Shown here piece after piece: positions 8,963 to 17,239 of a stretch of 64,000 bases of DNA. The notes below the pieces were generated by a model. That model ran no database searches, was not told where the DNA came from, and worked only from the letters and a program-made list of their open reading frames with translations. Position numbers and translations under genes: made by a program. The stretch is from Rhodococcoides trifolii. GTDB taxonomy: Bacteria > Actinomycetota > Actinomycetes > Mycobacteriales > Mycobacteriaceae. Position 1 is the stretch's first letter; every line of letters starts with the position of its first letter. The DNA lies in NCBI RefSeq assembly GCF_014635345.1, contig NZ_BMCU01000004.1, positions 62,001 through 126,000 of the forward strand, read 5' to 3'.

Positions 8963-9564
8963 TCGAGGTCGTTCTGGTCGAGGACCAAGCCATGCTCCGT
9001 TCTGCCATCGCGACACTCCTGGGTCTGGAATCGGACATCACGGTCGTCGCCGAGTTGGAGACCGGCGAACGCGCCGTGGAGGTCATCGAGGAGCAGTCTC
9101 CGGACGTCGTCCTGCTCGATGTGGAGATGCCCGGGATGAGCGGACTCGAGATCGCAGCGGCGCTGGCGGAACGAGACTCGCCGTGCCTCGTCATCATGCT
9201 CACGACGTTTCAGCGCCCCGGTTACGTGCGTCGCGCGTTGGAGGCGGGTGTCCGTGCGTATCTGACGAAGGACTTGCCGGTCGGCGAGATCGCGTCCGCC
9301 ATTCGTCGAGTCGTCGCCGGGGAGATGCTGATATCGGGAGAACAACTGCGACAGGCGATGTCGTCGGGTGCCAGCCCGCTGACCACCCGTGAGAGCGACG
9401 TTCTGCGTGCGGCGCAGGAGTACGACACGGTGCCCGAGATCGCACAGCATCTGCATCTGTCGGTGAGCACGGTCAGCAACTACATCACCGCCGCGATCAC
9501 CAAGACGGATTCACGCAATCGGGTGGAGGCCATTCGCGTCGCCCGCGACCGCGGGTGGTTGTAG
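8959..9564 (+). CDS. NarL/FixJ-type response regulator
   Basis: A 201-residue partner of the upstream kinase. The receiver domain has acidic residues Glu8/Asp9, phospho-acceptor Asp54 (VVLLDVEMPG) and a conserved Lys in YLTKD. The LuxR-type helix-turn-helix near residues 138-195 reads LTTRESDVLRAAQEYDTVPE and continues with STVSNYI. The start codon overlaps the kinase stop by four bases, indicating translational coupling. It probably binds DNA as a phosphorylated dimer; a candidate site is the inverted repeat at 7862-7886. Confidence 0.92.
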   Translation: MIEVVLVEDQAMLRSAIATLLGLESDITVVAELETGERAVEVIEEQSPDVVLLDVEMPGMSGLEIAAALAERDSPCLVIMLTTFQRPGYVRRALEAGVRAYLTKDLPVGEIASAIRRVVAGEMLISGEQLRQAMSSGASPLTTRESDVLRAAQEYDTVPEIAQHLHLSVSTVSNYITAAITKTDSRNRVEAIRVARDRGWL

Positions 9565-9592
9565 CTCACCACCGGTTCGGTGTGTAGGTGAG
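9565..9592 (+). terminator. possible weak terminator after the two-component operon
   Basis: CTCACC and GGTGAG form outer arms, with CACCG/CGGTG as an inner stem, immediately after the regulator stop codon. The stem is interrupted and lacks a T-run. Confidence 0.25.
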
Positions 9593-9597
9593 GGAAC

Positions 9598-9624
9598 TGT
9601 CACCGTTTGGCGCCATCGGTGTCA
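9598..9624. promoter_or_regulatory. inverted repeat upstream of the Old Yellow Enzyme gene
   Basis: TGTCACCG and CGGTGTCA are 8-base arms with seven paired positions, separated by 11 bases, about 60 bases before the start of the next gene. The size and symmetry suit a repressor operator, but no regulator gene is adjacent. Confidence 0.35.
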
Positions 9625-9681
9625 CCAGTCGAAACGTGAACAGTGGTGTGCTGGTGTCAACCCACCGAGAGGATTCAAGCC

Positions 9682-10839
9682 GTGCCCGATCTCTTCAGCC
9701 CGTACACGCTCAAGGGCGTGACGCTGCGTAACCGAATTGCCATGTCTCCCATGACGATGTACCAGTCCGTCGACGGAAAGATGAACGACTTCCATCTGAT
9801 GTACCTCGGGGCCCGCGCGGCGGGAGGCTTCGGAATGGTGTTTCCGGAGCAGGTGGCCATCACACCCGACGGCCGTACCACCCCGGCGTGCGCCGGGATC
9901 TGGGACGACGACCAGATCGAGGGCCACGACCGCGTGACTTCCATGATCCGGCAGATGGGGGCGGTCCCCGCCATCCAGCTCGGCCACACCGGCCGCAAGG
10001 GCAGCGAAGTCCCACCGTGGCAGGGCGGCCATCAGCTCCCGGCGGACCATCCGGACGGTTGGGAATGCGTTGCACCGTCGGCCATTCCGTACGGTGGGGA
10101 TCATTCGTTCCCGGTTCACGAACTCACCGTCGACGAGATCAAGGCCATTCATCGCAGCTATGCCGAGGCCGCCATCCGTGCCGCGGAAGCAGGGTACGAA
10201 TGGCTCGAAATGCACTACGCACACGGATATCTCGGAGCCAGTTTCTTCTCCCCGCTCGCGAACCAACGCACCGACCAGTACGGCGGCAGCCTGGAGAACC
10301 GTGCCCGGTTCCATCTCGAGGCGCTCGACGCAGTTCGTGAGGTGTGGCCGGAGAAGTTCCCGCTGACCATGCGGCTGGGATCGGACGACCACCATCCCGA
10401 CGGCGTTCAGTTCGAGGAGTCGCTGACCGCCATCGGGTGGATGAAGGAACACGGCCTCGACATGGCCGACGTGAGCCTGGGATTCAACACCGACGACATG
10501 GTCGACCCACCGTTCGGGAACATGGGATTCATGGTCGAGCGAGCTGCACGGGTGAAGCGCGAGTTGGACATTCCGGTTACCTGCAGCTGGAACCTGGGTG
10601 TACCGGAGAACGCGGACGCCGTGGTGCGCGAGGGCAAGGTGGACGTGGTGCTGCTCGGGCGCCCTGCTCTCGCCAACCCGCACTGGCCGGTGTGGGCGGC
10701 GCGCGAACTAGGACACGGGGACCCGTTCTCGCTCGTGCCCGAGGACTGGAGTTGGTGGCTGAAGAACTTCCGCGGCCACGACGCCAGCATCGGTCTGCCG
10801 CCGGCCAAGGAGACAGCGGCGGAGGAAGAGGCGGCGTAG
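9682..10839 (+). CDS. NADH:flavin oxidoreductase (Old Yellow Enzyme family)
   Basis: A 385-residue FMN TIM-barrel enzyme of the Old Yellow Enzyme family, which reduces activated double bonds with NAD(P)H. It shows FSPYTLKGVTLRNRIAMSPM at the N-terminus, the substrate-side motif HTGRKG, and the FMN-site stretch YAHGYLGASFFSPLANQRTD followed by QYGGSLENR. GTG 9682 with GAGAGGA upstream is preferred over an open-frame extension. Physiological substrates are unknown; enoate reduction or detoxification is typical of the family. It is monocistronic and converges on the cytochrome b gene, with a hairpin between. Confidence 0.9.
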   Translation: MPDLFSPYTLKGVTLRNRIAMSPMTMYQSVDGKMNDFHLMYLGARAAGGFGMVFPEQVAITPDGRTTPACAGIWDDDQIEGHDRVTSMIRQMGAVPAIQLGHTGRKGSEVPPWQGGHQLPADHPDGWECVAPSAIPYGGDHSFPVHELTVDEIKAIHRSYAEAAIRAAEAGYEWLEMHYAHGYLGASFFSPLANQRTDQYGGSLENRARFHLEALDAVREVWPEKFPLTMRLGSDDHHPDGVQFEESLTAIGWMKEHGLDMADVSLGFNTDDMVDPPFGNMGFMVERAARVKRELDIPVTCSWNLGVPENADAVVREGKVDVVLLGRPALANPHWPVWAARELGHGDPFSLVPEDWSWWLKNFRGHDASIGLPPAKETAAEEEAA

Positions 10840-10858
10840 GGGACTCCGTCCCTCGTGC

Positions 10859-10890
10859 GCCGAAAAGAACCCCTGGAGGTACTTTTTGGC
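10859..10890. terminator. hairpin between convergent genes, AAAAG-type arms
   Basis: GCCGAAAAGAACC and GGTACTTTTTGGC pair at 11 of 13 positions around a 6-base loop. It ends in a T-run on the plus strand and an A-run on the other, so it can terminate both ways. The arms resemble the hairpins at 20263-20302 and 21387-21428. Confidence 0.55.
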
Positions 10891-10909
10891 TCACAGGTGG
10901 CGTAGCCGC

Positions 10910-11503
10910 CTACCACTTCGGATGTTCGTCGTCCGCCCATTCCCGCGTGACGGTCCCGGTTCGCATGCCGCGCATCGCTTCCGGGTCCCGGAGCGCGTAG
11001 ACGATGTGGCCGACGACGAGGATGCCGAACGCGAGGGCGAACCAGTCGTGGACGAAGGTCGCGCCGGTGCGCCAGGACAACGGTGTCCAACTCGTGAAGT
11101 ACATGACGGTCCCGGTGATCAGGAACACGATGATCGAGCCTGCGCTGAGTGCGCCGTTCAGCTTCTGGCCGGCGTTGAATTTCCCGACTCCGGTTGCGGC
11201 CAGCCGTCTACCCTTGTTCCGCAACCACTTCCAATCGTCTTCGACGAAGCGACCCAGTCGACGAACGTCGAGCCGGTACCCGCGTGAGACGAAACCGAGG
11301 ACGATCGGAACGGGAAGCAGGAACCCGCTCCACACGTGCACCAGCTCGACGAGGTGGCGGTTTCCCACCAGAACCGCGAGCGACGCGTTGTACAGCACGG
11401 CGGCGGTGAGGATGCAGACGATCACCAGAATGCCTGCCGCCCAATGGACGTAGCGCTCGGCTCGGCCGAACCGGTGCAGCTCAGCTGGTCGGGTCATCGT
11501 CAC
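10910..11503 (-). CDS. cytochrome b561/b6-type membrane subunit
   Basis: A 197-residue protein with four predicted membrane helices of the di-haem cytochrome b (Ni/Fe-hydrogenase b-type, b561) fold. Candidate haem histidines are in RYVHWAAG (His20), ELVHVWSG, and FVHDWFALAFGILVVGH near the end. It overlaps the upstream molybdopterin oxidoreductase gene by 23 bases, so the two are co-translated. It probably passes electrons between the quinone pool and that exported enzyme, as MsrQ does for MsrP; this is inferred from the pairing. Confidence 0.85.
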   Translation of the reverse strand: MTMTRPAELHRFGRAERYVHWAAGILVIVCILTAAVLYNASLAVLVGNRHLVELVHVWSGFLLPVPIVLGFVSRGYRLDVRRLGRFVEDDWKWLRNKGRRLAATGVGKFNAGQKLNGALSAGSIIVFLITGTVMYFTSWTPLSWRTGATFVHDWFALAFGILVVGHIVYALRDPEAMRGMRTGTVTREWADDEHPKW

Positions 11504-12221
11504 GTCCGTTCGAGGCGCCGACCCAACCGTCGATCGAATAGCCGCGCGTCTCCCAGTACCCGGGTACGACGTCGCGGGTCAGTTCGATTCCGCCGAGCCA
11601 CTTCAGGGACTTGTACCCGTACATCGGGGCGACGAACAGCCGAACCGGGCCCCCGTGGTCGTGGGTCACTGGACCGTCGATCATCGTCAGTGCGACGAGT
11701 ACGTCGTCGCGTCGGGCTTGGTCGAGAGTCAAGCTCTCGGTGTAGGTTCCGTCGAACGAGGTGAAGCGCACAGCAGTCGCGTCGGACGTCGCTCCGGCGG
11801 CGTCGAGCAGATCGGACAGACGGACTCCGCTCCACGCCACCTCGGGAACGCGCCAACCCGTCACGCACTGAAAATCGCGGGTGAGCATCGTCTGCGGCAT
11901 CGCGCGCAGGTCCGACAGGGTCAACGTGAGCGGTGTGTCCACGAGACCGCCGACGGTCAGCTGGTACGACTTCTCGTCCTTGCGCGGCGCACCCGTGGTC
12001 ACGGAGTAGAAACGGAACGTGTTGCCGACCGGAATGAGTCCGACGAGACCCGTCGGATCGTGATTTCCGATCGGCCCGAGGACTGCGGCGAGACCCTTCT
12101 GGATTGCGCCTCCGCCCACGATGCCCGCGGCGCCGGCGACGACGAGTCCGAGCACGACCCGTCGGCCCACGGGTGTGCCCGGTATGTCGGGCCTTGGATG
12201 TTCCACTCCTCCACTGTCCAC
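11481..12221 (-). CDS. molybdopterin-dependent oxidoreductase (sulfite oxidase / MsrP-like)
   Basis: A 246-residue protein with a single sulfite-oxidase-type molybdopterin domain. The likely molybdenum ligand is Cys119 (RDFQCVTGW). Residues 18-45 hold an Arg-Arg pair before a hydrophobic segment (GRRVVLGLVVAGAAG), so it is either Tat-exported or held by one N-terminal helix. The C-terminal SLKWLGGIELT and GYWETRGY are family signatures. It starts at GTG 12221. Its partner is the overlapping cytochrome b gene. The substrate may be sulfite, a sulfoxide such as oxidised methionine, or another small molecule; sequence alone does not decide. Confidence 0.87.
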   Translation of the reverse strand: MDSGGVEHPRPDIPGTPVGRRVVLGLVVAGAAGIVGGGAIQKGLAAVLGPIGNHDPTGLVGLIPVGNTFRFYSVTTGAPRKDEKSYQLTVGGLVDTPLTLTLSDLRAMPQTMLTRDFQCVTGWRVPEVAWSGVRLSDLLDAAGATSDATAVRFTSFDGTYTESLTLDQARRDDVLVALTMIDGPVTHDHGGPVRLFVAPMYGYKSLKWLGGIELTRDVVPGYWETRGYSIDGWVGASNGRDDDPTS

Positions 12222-12263
12222 GCGATCGCGCGATCCGTCATCCCACGCGATTACTGTCGAGTC

Positions 12264-12443
12264 GTGAAGAGTCCACTCGTTACCGTTATCGGCGTCGTGG
12301 TTGCGCTCGCCGGCCTGCTTTTCACCCTGCAGGGTTTCGGGGTGATCGGCGGCAGTGCGATGAGCAACACGACCACGTGGTCCGTCCTGGGACCCGTGGT
12401 CCTGATCGTCGGTGTCGTGCTGGTCGTGCGCAGCAGGCGGTAG
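12264..12443 (+). CDS. small two-span membrane protein
   Basis: A 59-residue protein starting at GTG 12264, with two hydrophobic helices (VTVIGVVVALAGLLFTLQG and VLGPVVLIVGVVLVV) joined by a GGSAMSNTTTW loop and ending in SRR. It resembles a widespread actinobacterial family of tiny membrane proteins with a conserved LQGxG..GGSAMS..TTW core; the function is unknown. It is divergent from the molybdopterin oxidoreductase and converges on the GntR gene, seven bases from its stop. Confidence 0.7.
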   Translation: MKSPLVTVIGVVVALAGLLFTLQGFGVIGGSAMSNTTTWSVLGPVVLIVGVVLVVRSRR

Positions 12444-12449
12444 CCGCAG

Positions 12450-13112
12450 TCACATACCCCGGTGGGCGATCAGCCGTTCCGCCCCGTCGGTGAACTGCCT
12501 GCTCGTCAGCCGACACGCCTCGTCGACGTCACCACGTCGAAGCGCAGCGATCAAATTCTCGTGGCTGCGCACCGCTTCCTCTCCCCACTCGCGGTCCGAC
12601 GCGTACAGCCGGGTCGGGGTGTAGCGGGTGGCCCCGACGAGGAACCAGGAGAGCTTGTTCGCTCCCGACGCCAGGTTGACGACGCGGTGGAATTCGAACT
12701 CGGCTCGCTCCACGTCCTCGACGCTCCCGGCCGCCACTGCCGCACGGAGCGAGGCGTTGAACCATTCGAGTTCGGCGAGTTCGGTGTCCCCGATCCGCGG
12801 TGTCGCCCGTCGGACCAGCTCCACCGCGATCTGTCCCTGCAGCCAGAAGATGTCGACGATGTCGTCACGGGTCAGCGCCGACACGACGTATCCACGGTGC
12901 GGGACCAGTTCGACCATGCCCTCGCCCCGCAGAATCAGCAGCGCCTCGCGTACCGGAGTGACACTGACGCCCAGTTCCGCCGCCGTTTCGTCGAGCCGGA
13001 CGAACTCGCCCGGGCTGACGGCTCCGGACATGACGAGATGTCGAACGTGATTGGCGACGTCCTCGGACAGCTGCGGTCGACGACGGAACCCGGCGCGGGT
13101 CTTCTCGGTCAT
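12450..13112 (-). CDS. GntR family regulator (FadR subfamily, FCD domain)
   Basis: A 220-residue regulator. The winged helix at about 15-75 contains RLDETAAELGVSVTPVREAL, a GntR hallmark. The C-terminal FCD domain contains a histidine set (FEFHRVVN, RSHENLIAALRRGD) that usually binds a metal or ligand. Its ATG overlaps the acyl-CoA ligase stop (ATGA), so it is the second gene of that operon. It probably represses the ligase operon and the divergent acyl-CoA dehydrogenase through the palindrome at 14704-14721, with an acyl-CoA or related ligand as inducer; this part is inference. Confidence 0.88.
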   Translation of the reverse strand: MTEKTRAGFRRRPQLSEDVANHVRHLVMSGAVSPGEFVRLDETAAELGVSVTPVREALLILRGEGMVELVPHRGYVVSALTRDDIVDIFWLQGQIAVELVRRATPRIGDTELAELEWFNASLRAAVAAGSVEDVERAEFEFHRVVNLASGANKLSWFLVGATRYTPTRLYASDREWGEEAVRSHENLIAALRRGDVDEACRLTSRQFTDGAERLIAHRGM

Positions 13113-14659
13113 GACACCGATTGTCGCAGAGCGACTTTGACTACCTTGCCGCTTGCGTTGCGAGGAAGGGACTCGACGACGACGAGCTCTTTGGGATGCT
13201 TGTAACGGGCGAGGTGATCGCCCAGCCAATCGGTCAGTTCCGTCAGGGTCAGGTCGGGTGAGGTGTCCGTGAGCGCGACGACCGCGACGGGAACCTCGCC
13301 CCAACGATCGTCGGGCCGGCCGACGACGGCCGCTTCGAGAATGTGGGGGTGGGAGAACAGGACGTTCTCGATCTCCGCGCAGTAGATGTTCTCCCCGCCC
13401 GAGATGATCATGTCCTTCTTGCGGTCGACGACGAAGACGAAGCCCTCCTCGTCCTGGCGGACCAGGTCGCCCGAGTGGAACCAGCCACCGTCGAACGCGT
13501 CGGCCGTCGCGGTGGGGTTCTGCCAGTACCCGTGCATCAATGTCGGCCCCCGATAGACGATTTCGCCGATCTCCCCGCGCGGCACGTCGTTCATCTCGTC
13601 GTCGACGATGCGAGCGGCGATGGTGGGGATGACCGTGCCGACGGATCCGATCTTGCGTAACGCGTCCTCACCGTCCAGCACGCACGTGATGGGTGACATC
13701 TCGGTCTGTCCGAACACCGCCACGTTCAGTGCGTCGGGGAACGTGTCCGACATGGCTCGTAGCACGGTGTCCGACGCCGGTGCGGCACCCCACGAGATGA
13801 CCTGCAACGCCAGCTTTCTCGGGCTGCGAGCTTGTTCGGCGCACATGGCCTGCCACTGCACCGGGACGAGGAACAGGGTGGTGACCCGTTCGGCTTCGAG
13901 AACGTCGAGCAGCGCGGCGGGGTCGAACGCCCCGACCGGGTGAACGACGGTCGGAATCCCCAGCAGCAGCGAGGGTGCGAGGCTGCCCAGTGCCGCGATG
14001 TGGAACATGGGGGAGGCGCAGAAACCGACCTGATCGCCGCCGTGCATCCGTAGTGCGCGGATGCAGGTGAGCGCCTGCGATTGCATGTTCGCGTGGGACA
14101 GCACCGCACCTTTGGGGCGTCCGGTGGTGCCGGAGGTGTACATGACGAGTGCGGCGGTGTCGTCGGGAACGTCGACGTCGGGGGCGGGAGCGTTTTCGTC
14201 GAGCAGACCGCGGTAGGTATCGGCGTCACCGCCCACGACGATCGTCTCGGTCAGCGAACCGACCTGTGCAGCAACGGCGGTCGCCAGAGGTGCGAGTGTC
14301 GCGTCGGTGATCAGGAGCATCGACCCGCTGTTCTCCGCGAGGTAGACGACCTCGGGCGGGGTCATCCGAAAGTTCACCGGTACCGCGATGGCGCCGAGTG
14401 CGTTGATCGCCAGGACCGACTCGAGGTAGTCGGGCCGGTTCAGCATGAGGATCAGAACTCGATCGCCGAAACCGACACCGCGGCCGTGCAGAGCACCCGC
14501 GAGTCGGTCCGTGCGGTCGGCGAGTTCACGCCAGGTCGTCGTCGCGCCGAGAAACCGCAGAGCCACACCGTCCGCGTTCATCAGGGCGTGGCGCCGCACC
14601 TGGTTGTTCCAGTTGTTGCGGCGTGCGCTGTCGGGTTGGTGGCGGCGTGCGTCGGTCAT
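13109..14659 (-). CDS. acyl-CoA synthetase (AMP-binding, FadD-like)
   Basis: A 516-residue ANL-superfamily ligase that activates a carboxylic acid to its CoA thioester through an acyl-adenylate. The ATP loop YTSGTTGRPKG begins at residue 174. VFGQTEMSPITC, YRGPTLMHGYW and GGWFHSGDLV mark the adenylate site, and KDMIISGGENIYCAEIE the C-terminal lid. Its catalytic lysine is near the end, in LPRNASGKVVK. It is the first gene of an operon with the GntR regulator and divergent from an acyl-CoA dehydrogenase, so the two enzymes may act on the same acid. Chain length is not predictable. Confidence 0.92.
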   Translation of the reverse strand: MTDARRHQPDSARRNNWNNQVRRHALMNADGVALRFLGATTTWRELADRTDRLAGALHGRGVGFGDRVLILMLNRPDYLESVLAINALGAIAVPVNFRMTPPEVVYLAENSGSMLLITDATLAPLATAVAAQVGSLTETIVVGGDADTYRGLLDENAPAPDVDVPDDTAALVMYTSGTTGRPKGAVLSHANMQSQALTCIRALRMHGGDQVGFCASPMFHIAALGSLAPSLLLGIPTVVHPVGAFDPAALLDVLEAERVTTLFLVPVQWQAMCAEQARSPRKLALQVISWGAAPASDTVLRAMSDTFPDALNVAVFGQTEMSPITCVLDGEDALRKIGSVGTVIPTIAARIVDDEMNDVPRGEIGEIVYRGPTLMHGYWQNPTATADAFDGGWFHSGDLVRQDEEGFVFVVDRKKDMIISGGENIYCAEIENVLFSHPHILEAAVVGRPDDRWGEVPVAVVALTDTSPDLTLTELTDWLGDHLARYKHPKELVVVESLPRNASGKVVKVALRQSVS

Positions 14660-14703
14660 CGGTCGGTGACCCTCTCTCGGGGTGCGGGCACGATCGGCGG
14701 CTT

Positions 14704-14721
14704 CATCACATATATGTGATG
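14704..14721. promoter_or_regulatory. perfect 18-bp palindrome, candidate GntR operator
   Basis: CATCACATATATGTGATG is a perfect palindrome in the 129-base region between the divergent acyl-CoA ligase and acyl-CoA dehydrogenase genes. It is AT-rich against GC-rich surroundings. Its position, 45 bases before the ligase start and 67 before the dehydrogenase start, suits a shared operator for the GntR protein encoded in the same cluster. Confidence 0.65.
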
Positions 14722-14788
14722 TGTTCTACTGTTATCAGAATCACACCTTAGGGGCCGGCCCCGACTCGGACAAGCCACAGGAGTTCCC

Positions 14789-15928
14789 ATGCTCGGTTTC
14801 ACCTCGGAACAAGCGGCGTTCGGGCAGGCCGTCGCCGCTTTCTGCGCCCGCGAAGCAGGAACGCGCAGTCAGCGTGACGCCCTGACCGGCTCGGGCGACC
14901 ATTCGCACAGCCAACCCCTCTACGACAAGATGGCCGAGCTCGGGTGGCTGGGTCTGACGGTGCCCGAGGAATTCGGCGGCGCAGCCGGCGGCACCGTCGA
15001 CCTCTGCATCCTCCTCGAGGAGGCGGCCCGCGGGATGGCGCCGATAGGCGGCCTCGGGCCCACCCTGATCACCGGTGCCGCGATCGAGAAGTTCGGCACA
15101 CAGAGTCAGAAGGAGACGATCCTCGGCGGAATCGTCGCCGGGCGCAGCTACTCGATCTCCATGTCCGAGCCCGAAGCGGGATCCGACGTCGGCAACCTCA
15201 GCTGTAAGGCGGACAAGGTCGACGGCGGATGGATGATCAACGGTCAGAAGACCTGGTGTTCCAACGCGCACTTCGCGGACCGGATCCTTCTCGTCGCGCG
15301 AACCTCGCGCGGAGACAGCAAGCACGAGGGTCTGACGATGTTCGATGTGCCGGCCGACGCCGCCGGGCTGAAGATCGTCGGCATCTCCACCATGGGCGGT
15401 AAGGAAGTCAACGACCTGTACTTCACCGACTGTGTGCTGCCGGAGGATGCGGTGATCGGCGACGTCGGCAAGGGCTGGTCACAGTTGATGACGGGACTCA
15501 ACATCGAACGCCTCATCCTCGCGGCGATGATGCTCGGCACCGCTCGGCGGGCGTTCGACGACACCCTCCAGTTCATCACCACCCGTAAGCAATTCGGCCG
15601 TCCGGTGGGCACGTTCCAGGCGCTGCGGCATCGCATGGCCGACCTCGCCACCGAGATCGAATGCGGCCGGTTGCTCGTCTACCACGTAGCCGGGCTCGTC
15701 GACGAGAACCCGAACAAGCTCCTTCCGCGCGAGGCGTCGATGGCCAAGCTCAAGCTGACCGAGACGGCGAAGAAGGTGGCGCTCGAGGGCATGCAGATGA
15801 TGGGCGGGTACGGGTACGCAACCGAATTCGACATGGAGGGCCACGTCCGCCGGACGTTGGTGTCGTCGATCTACGGCGGCACCAACGAGATTCAGCGGGA
15901 CATCATCGGCAAGACGTACGGACTCTGA
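14789..15928 (+). CDS. acyl-CoA dehydrogenase family protein
   Basis: A 379-residue flavoprotein with the acyl-CoA dehydrogenase fold. SMSEPEAGSDVGNL and the NGQKTWCSNA loop form the middle beta domain, and ITTRKQFGRPVGTFQALRH is the C-terminal helical signature. The usual catalytic glutamate in Y-E-G-T is replaced: here the motif is YGGTNEIQR, with Gly363. Related FadE proteins with YGGTNEIQ are common in actinobacteria and may use another base or act as one half of a heteromeric enzyme. It is divergent from the acyl-CoA ligase-GntR operon and probably co-regulated. It ends six bases before the opposing CFA synthase stop. Confidence 0.9.
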   Translation: MLGFTSEQAAFGQAVAAFCAREAGTRSQRDALTGSGDHSHSQPLYDKMAELGWLGLTVPEEFGGAAGGTVDLCILLEEAARGMAPIGGLGPTLITGAAIEKFGTQSQKETILGGIVAGRSYSISMSEPEAGSDVGNLSCKADKVDGGWMINGQKTWCSNAHFADRILLVARTSRGDSKHEGLTMFDVPADAAGLKIVGISTMGGKEVNDLYFTDCVLPEDAVIGDVGKGWSQLMTGLNIERLILAAMMLGTARRAFDDTLQFITTRKQFGRPVGTFQALRHRMADLATEIECGRLLVYHVAGLVDENPNKLLPREASMAKLKLTETAKKVALEGMQMMGGYGYATEFDMEGHVRRTLVSSIYGGTNEIQRDIIGKTYGL

Positions 15929-15934
15929 GAGGTC

Positions 15935-17239
15935 CTAGCCTTCCCACCACGGGCGAAGCGGAACGTGGGCGTCGGACTTGTCGTCGAGCTTGACCGCCAG
16001 AACCTGGTGCAGCTGAACGACGTTGCGCTCGAAGCCCAGGCGTGAACCGGCCATGTACAGGCCCCACACCTTGGCGGTTCCGATGCCGACCTCGGCCACG
16101 CACTCGTCCCAGTTGTCGACGAGGTTGCGGCACCAGTCGCGCAGGGTCAGTGCGTAGTGCTCGCGAAGGTTCTCCTCATGCCGAACTTCGAGGCCGACGT
16201 CCTGCATCTCGGTGATGATGCGTCCGGAACCGGTCAGTTCGCCGTCGGGGAAAACGTAGCGGTCGATGAATCCACCTGCGCGCCCGTTGCTTCGGTTGTC
16301 CGGACGGGTGATGCAGTGGTTCAGAACGCGGCCACCGTCGCGCAGCTTGGACTTGACGAACTCGAAGTACGCGGCGTAGTTCGCGACACCGATGTGTTCG
16401 GTCAGCCCGATCGACGACACCGCGTCGAAGCCGGTCTCGGTCACGTCGCGGTAGTCCGAGAAGCGAACTTCGGCGAACTCGGTGAGGCCCTCGTCGACGA
16501 CGGCCTTCTGCGCCCACTCCGCCTGCTCGCGAGAGAGCGTCGCTCCGATCACGTGCACTCCGCGACGCGCGGCGTACCGGACCATTCCGCCCCAGCCGCA
16601 GCCGATGTCGAGCAGGCGGTCGCCCGCCTTCAGTCCCAGCTTCTCGAAGACGAGCCGGTACTTGTTCTCCTGCGCGTCCTCGAGGGAGGCGTCGACGGAC
16701 GGGTACGCCGCGCATGTGTAGGTCATCGACGGCCCGAGTACGTACTCGTAGAACGTGTTCGACACGTCGTAGTGGTGATGAATCGATTCCGCGTCGCGAG
16801 TCTTGGAGTGGCGCAGCCCTTCGGCGATGCGGCGCCAGCGCGGCAACGACTCCTGCGGGGGCGGGGCGATGGGCCGCAGCAACTCCCACCCGAGCGAACG
16901 CGTCACCATGGCGAGAGTCTTCGCGGACGGCCGCTTGAAACTGAGGTCGTCGCCCATGACCCGCAGAACCTCGTAGGGGTCACCGGGGTGGACGCCCTCC
17001 ATCTCGAGGTCTCCCGAGACGTACGCCCTGGCCATGCCGAGATCGCCGGGAGCTGTTGCGAGGTAGGTGGTTCCGCGCGGATTCTTGAGGGTCAGACCGT
17101 ACGGGGCGTCCGGCGCGCCTGCACTACTGCCGTCGTAGGCGCTGAACCGAAGCGGAATCTGACCCTCGGCGAACTCTTCGAGGATCTCGGCGATGGTGAG
17201 CTTGCGATGAGTGCTCGCTTGTTCTTTGAATGTCGTCAT
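15935..17239 (-). CDS. cyclopropane-fatty-acyl-phospholipid synthase family methyltransferase
   Basis: A 434-residue S-adenosylmethionine-dependent methyltransferase of the CFA/mycolic acid cyclopropane synthase family, acting on unsaturated acyl chains of membrane lipids. The SAM motif DIGCGWGGMV is at residues 211-220. HHHYDVSNTFYEYVLG, MTYTCAAYP and GLTEHIGVANY are family signatures. The N-terminal 110 residues form the extra domain seen in the longer CFA synthases. It overlaps the upstream FAD oxidoreductase by four bases (ATGA). Position and pairing match M. tuberculosis Rv3720-Rv3719. The exact lipid product (cyclopropane or methyl branch) is not decided. Confidence 0.92.
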   Translation of the reverse strand: MTTFKEQASTHRKLTIAEILEEFAEGQIPLRFSAYDGSSAGAPDAPYGLTLKNPRGTTYLATAPGDLGMARAYVSGDLEMEGVHPGDPYEVLRVMGDDLSFKRPSAKTLAMVTRSLGWELLRPIAPPPQESLPRWRRIAEGLRHSKTRDAESIHHHYDVSNTFYEYVLGPSMTYTCAAYPSVDASLEDAQENKYRLVFEKLGLKAGDRLLDIGCGWGGMVRYAARRGVHVIGATLSREQAEWAQKAVVDEGLTEFAEVRFSDYRDVTETGFDAVSSIGLTEHIGVANYAAYFEFVKSKLRDGGRVLNHCITRPDNRSNGRAGGFIDRYVFPDGELTGSGRIITEMQDVGLEVRHEENLREHYALTLRDWCRNLVDNWDECVAEVGIGTAKVWGLYMAGSRLGFERNVVQLHQVLAVKLDDKSDAHVPLRPWWEG

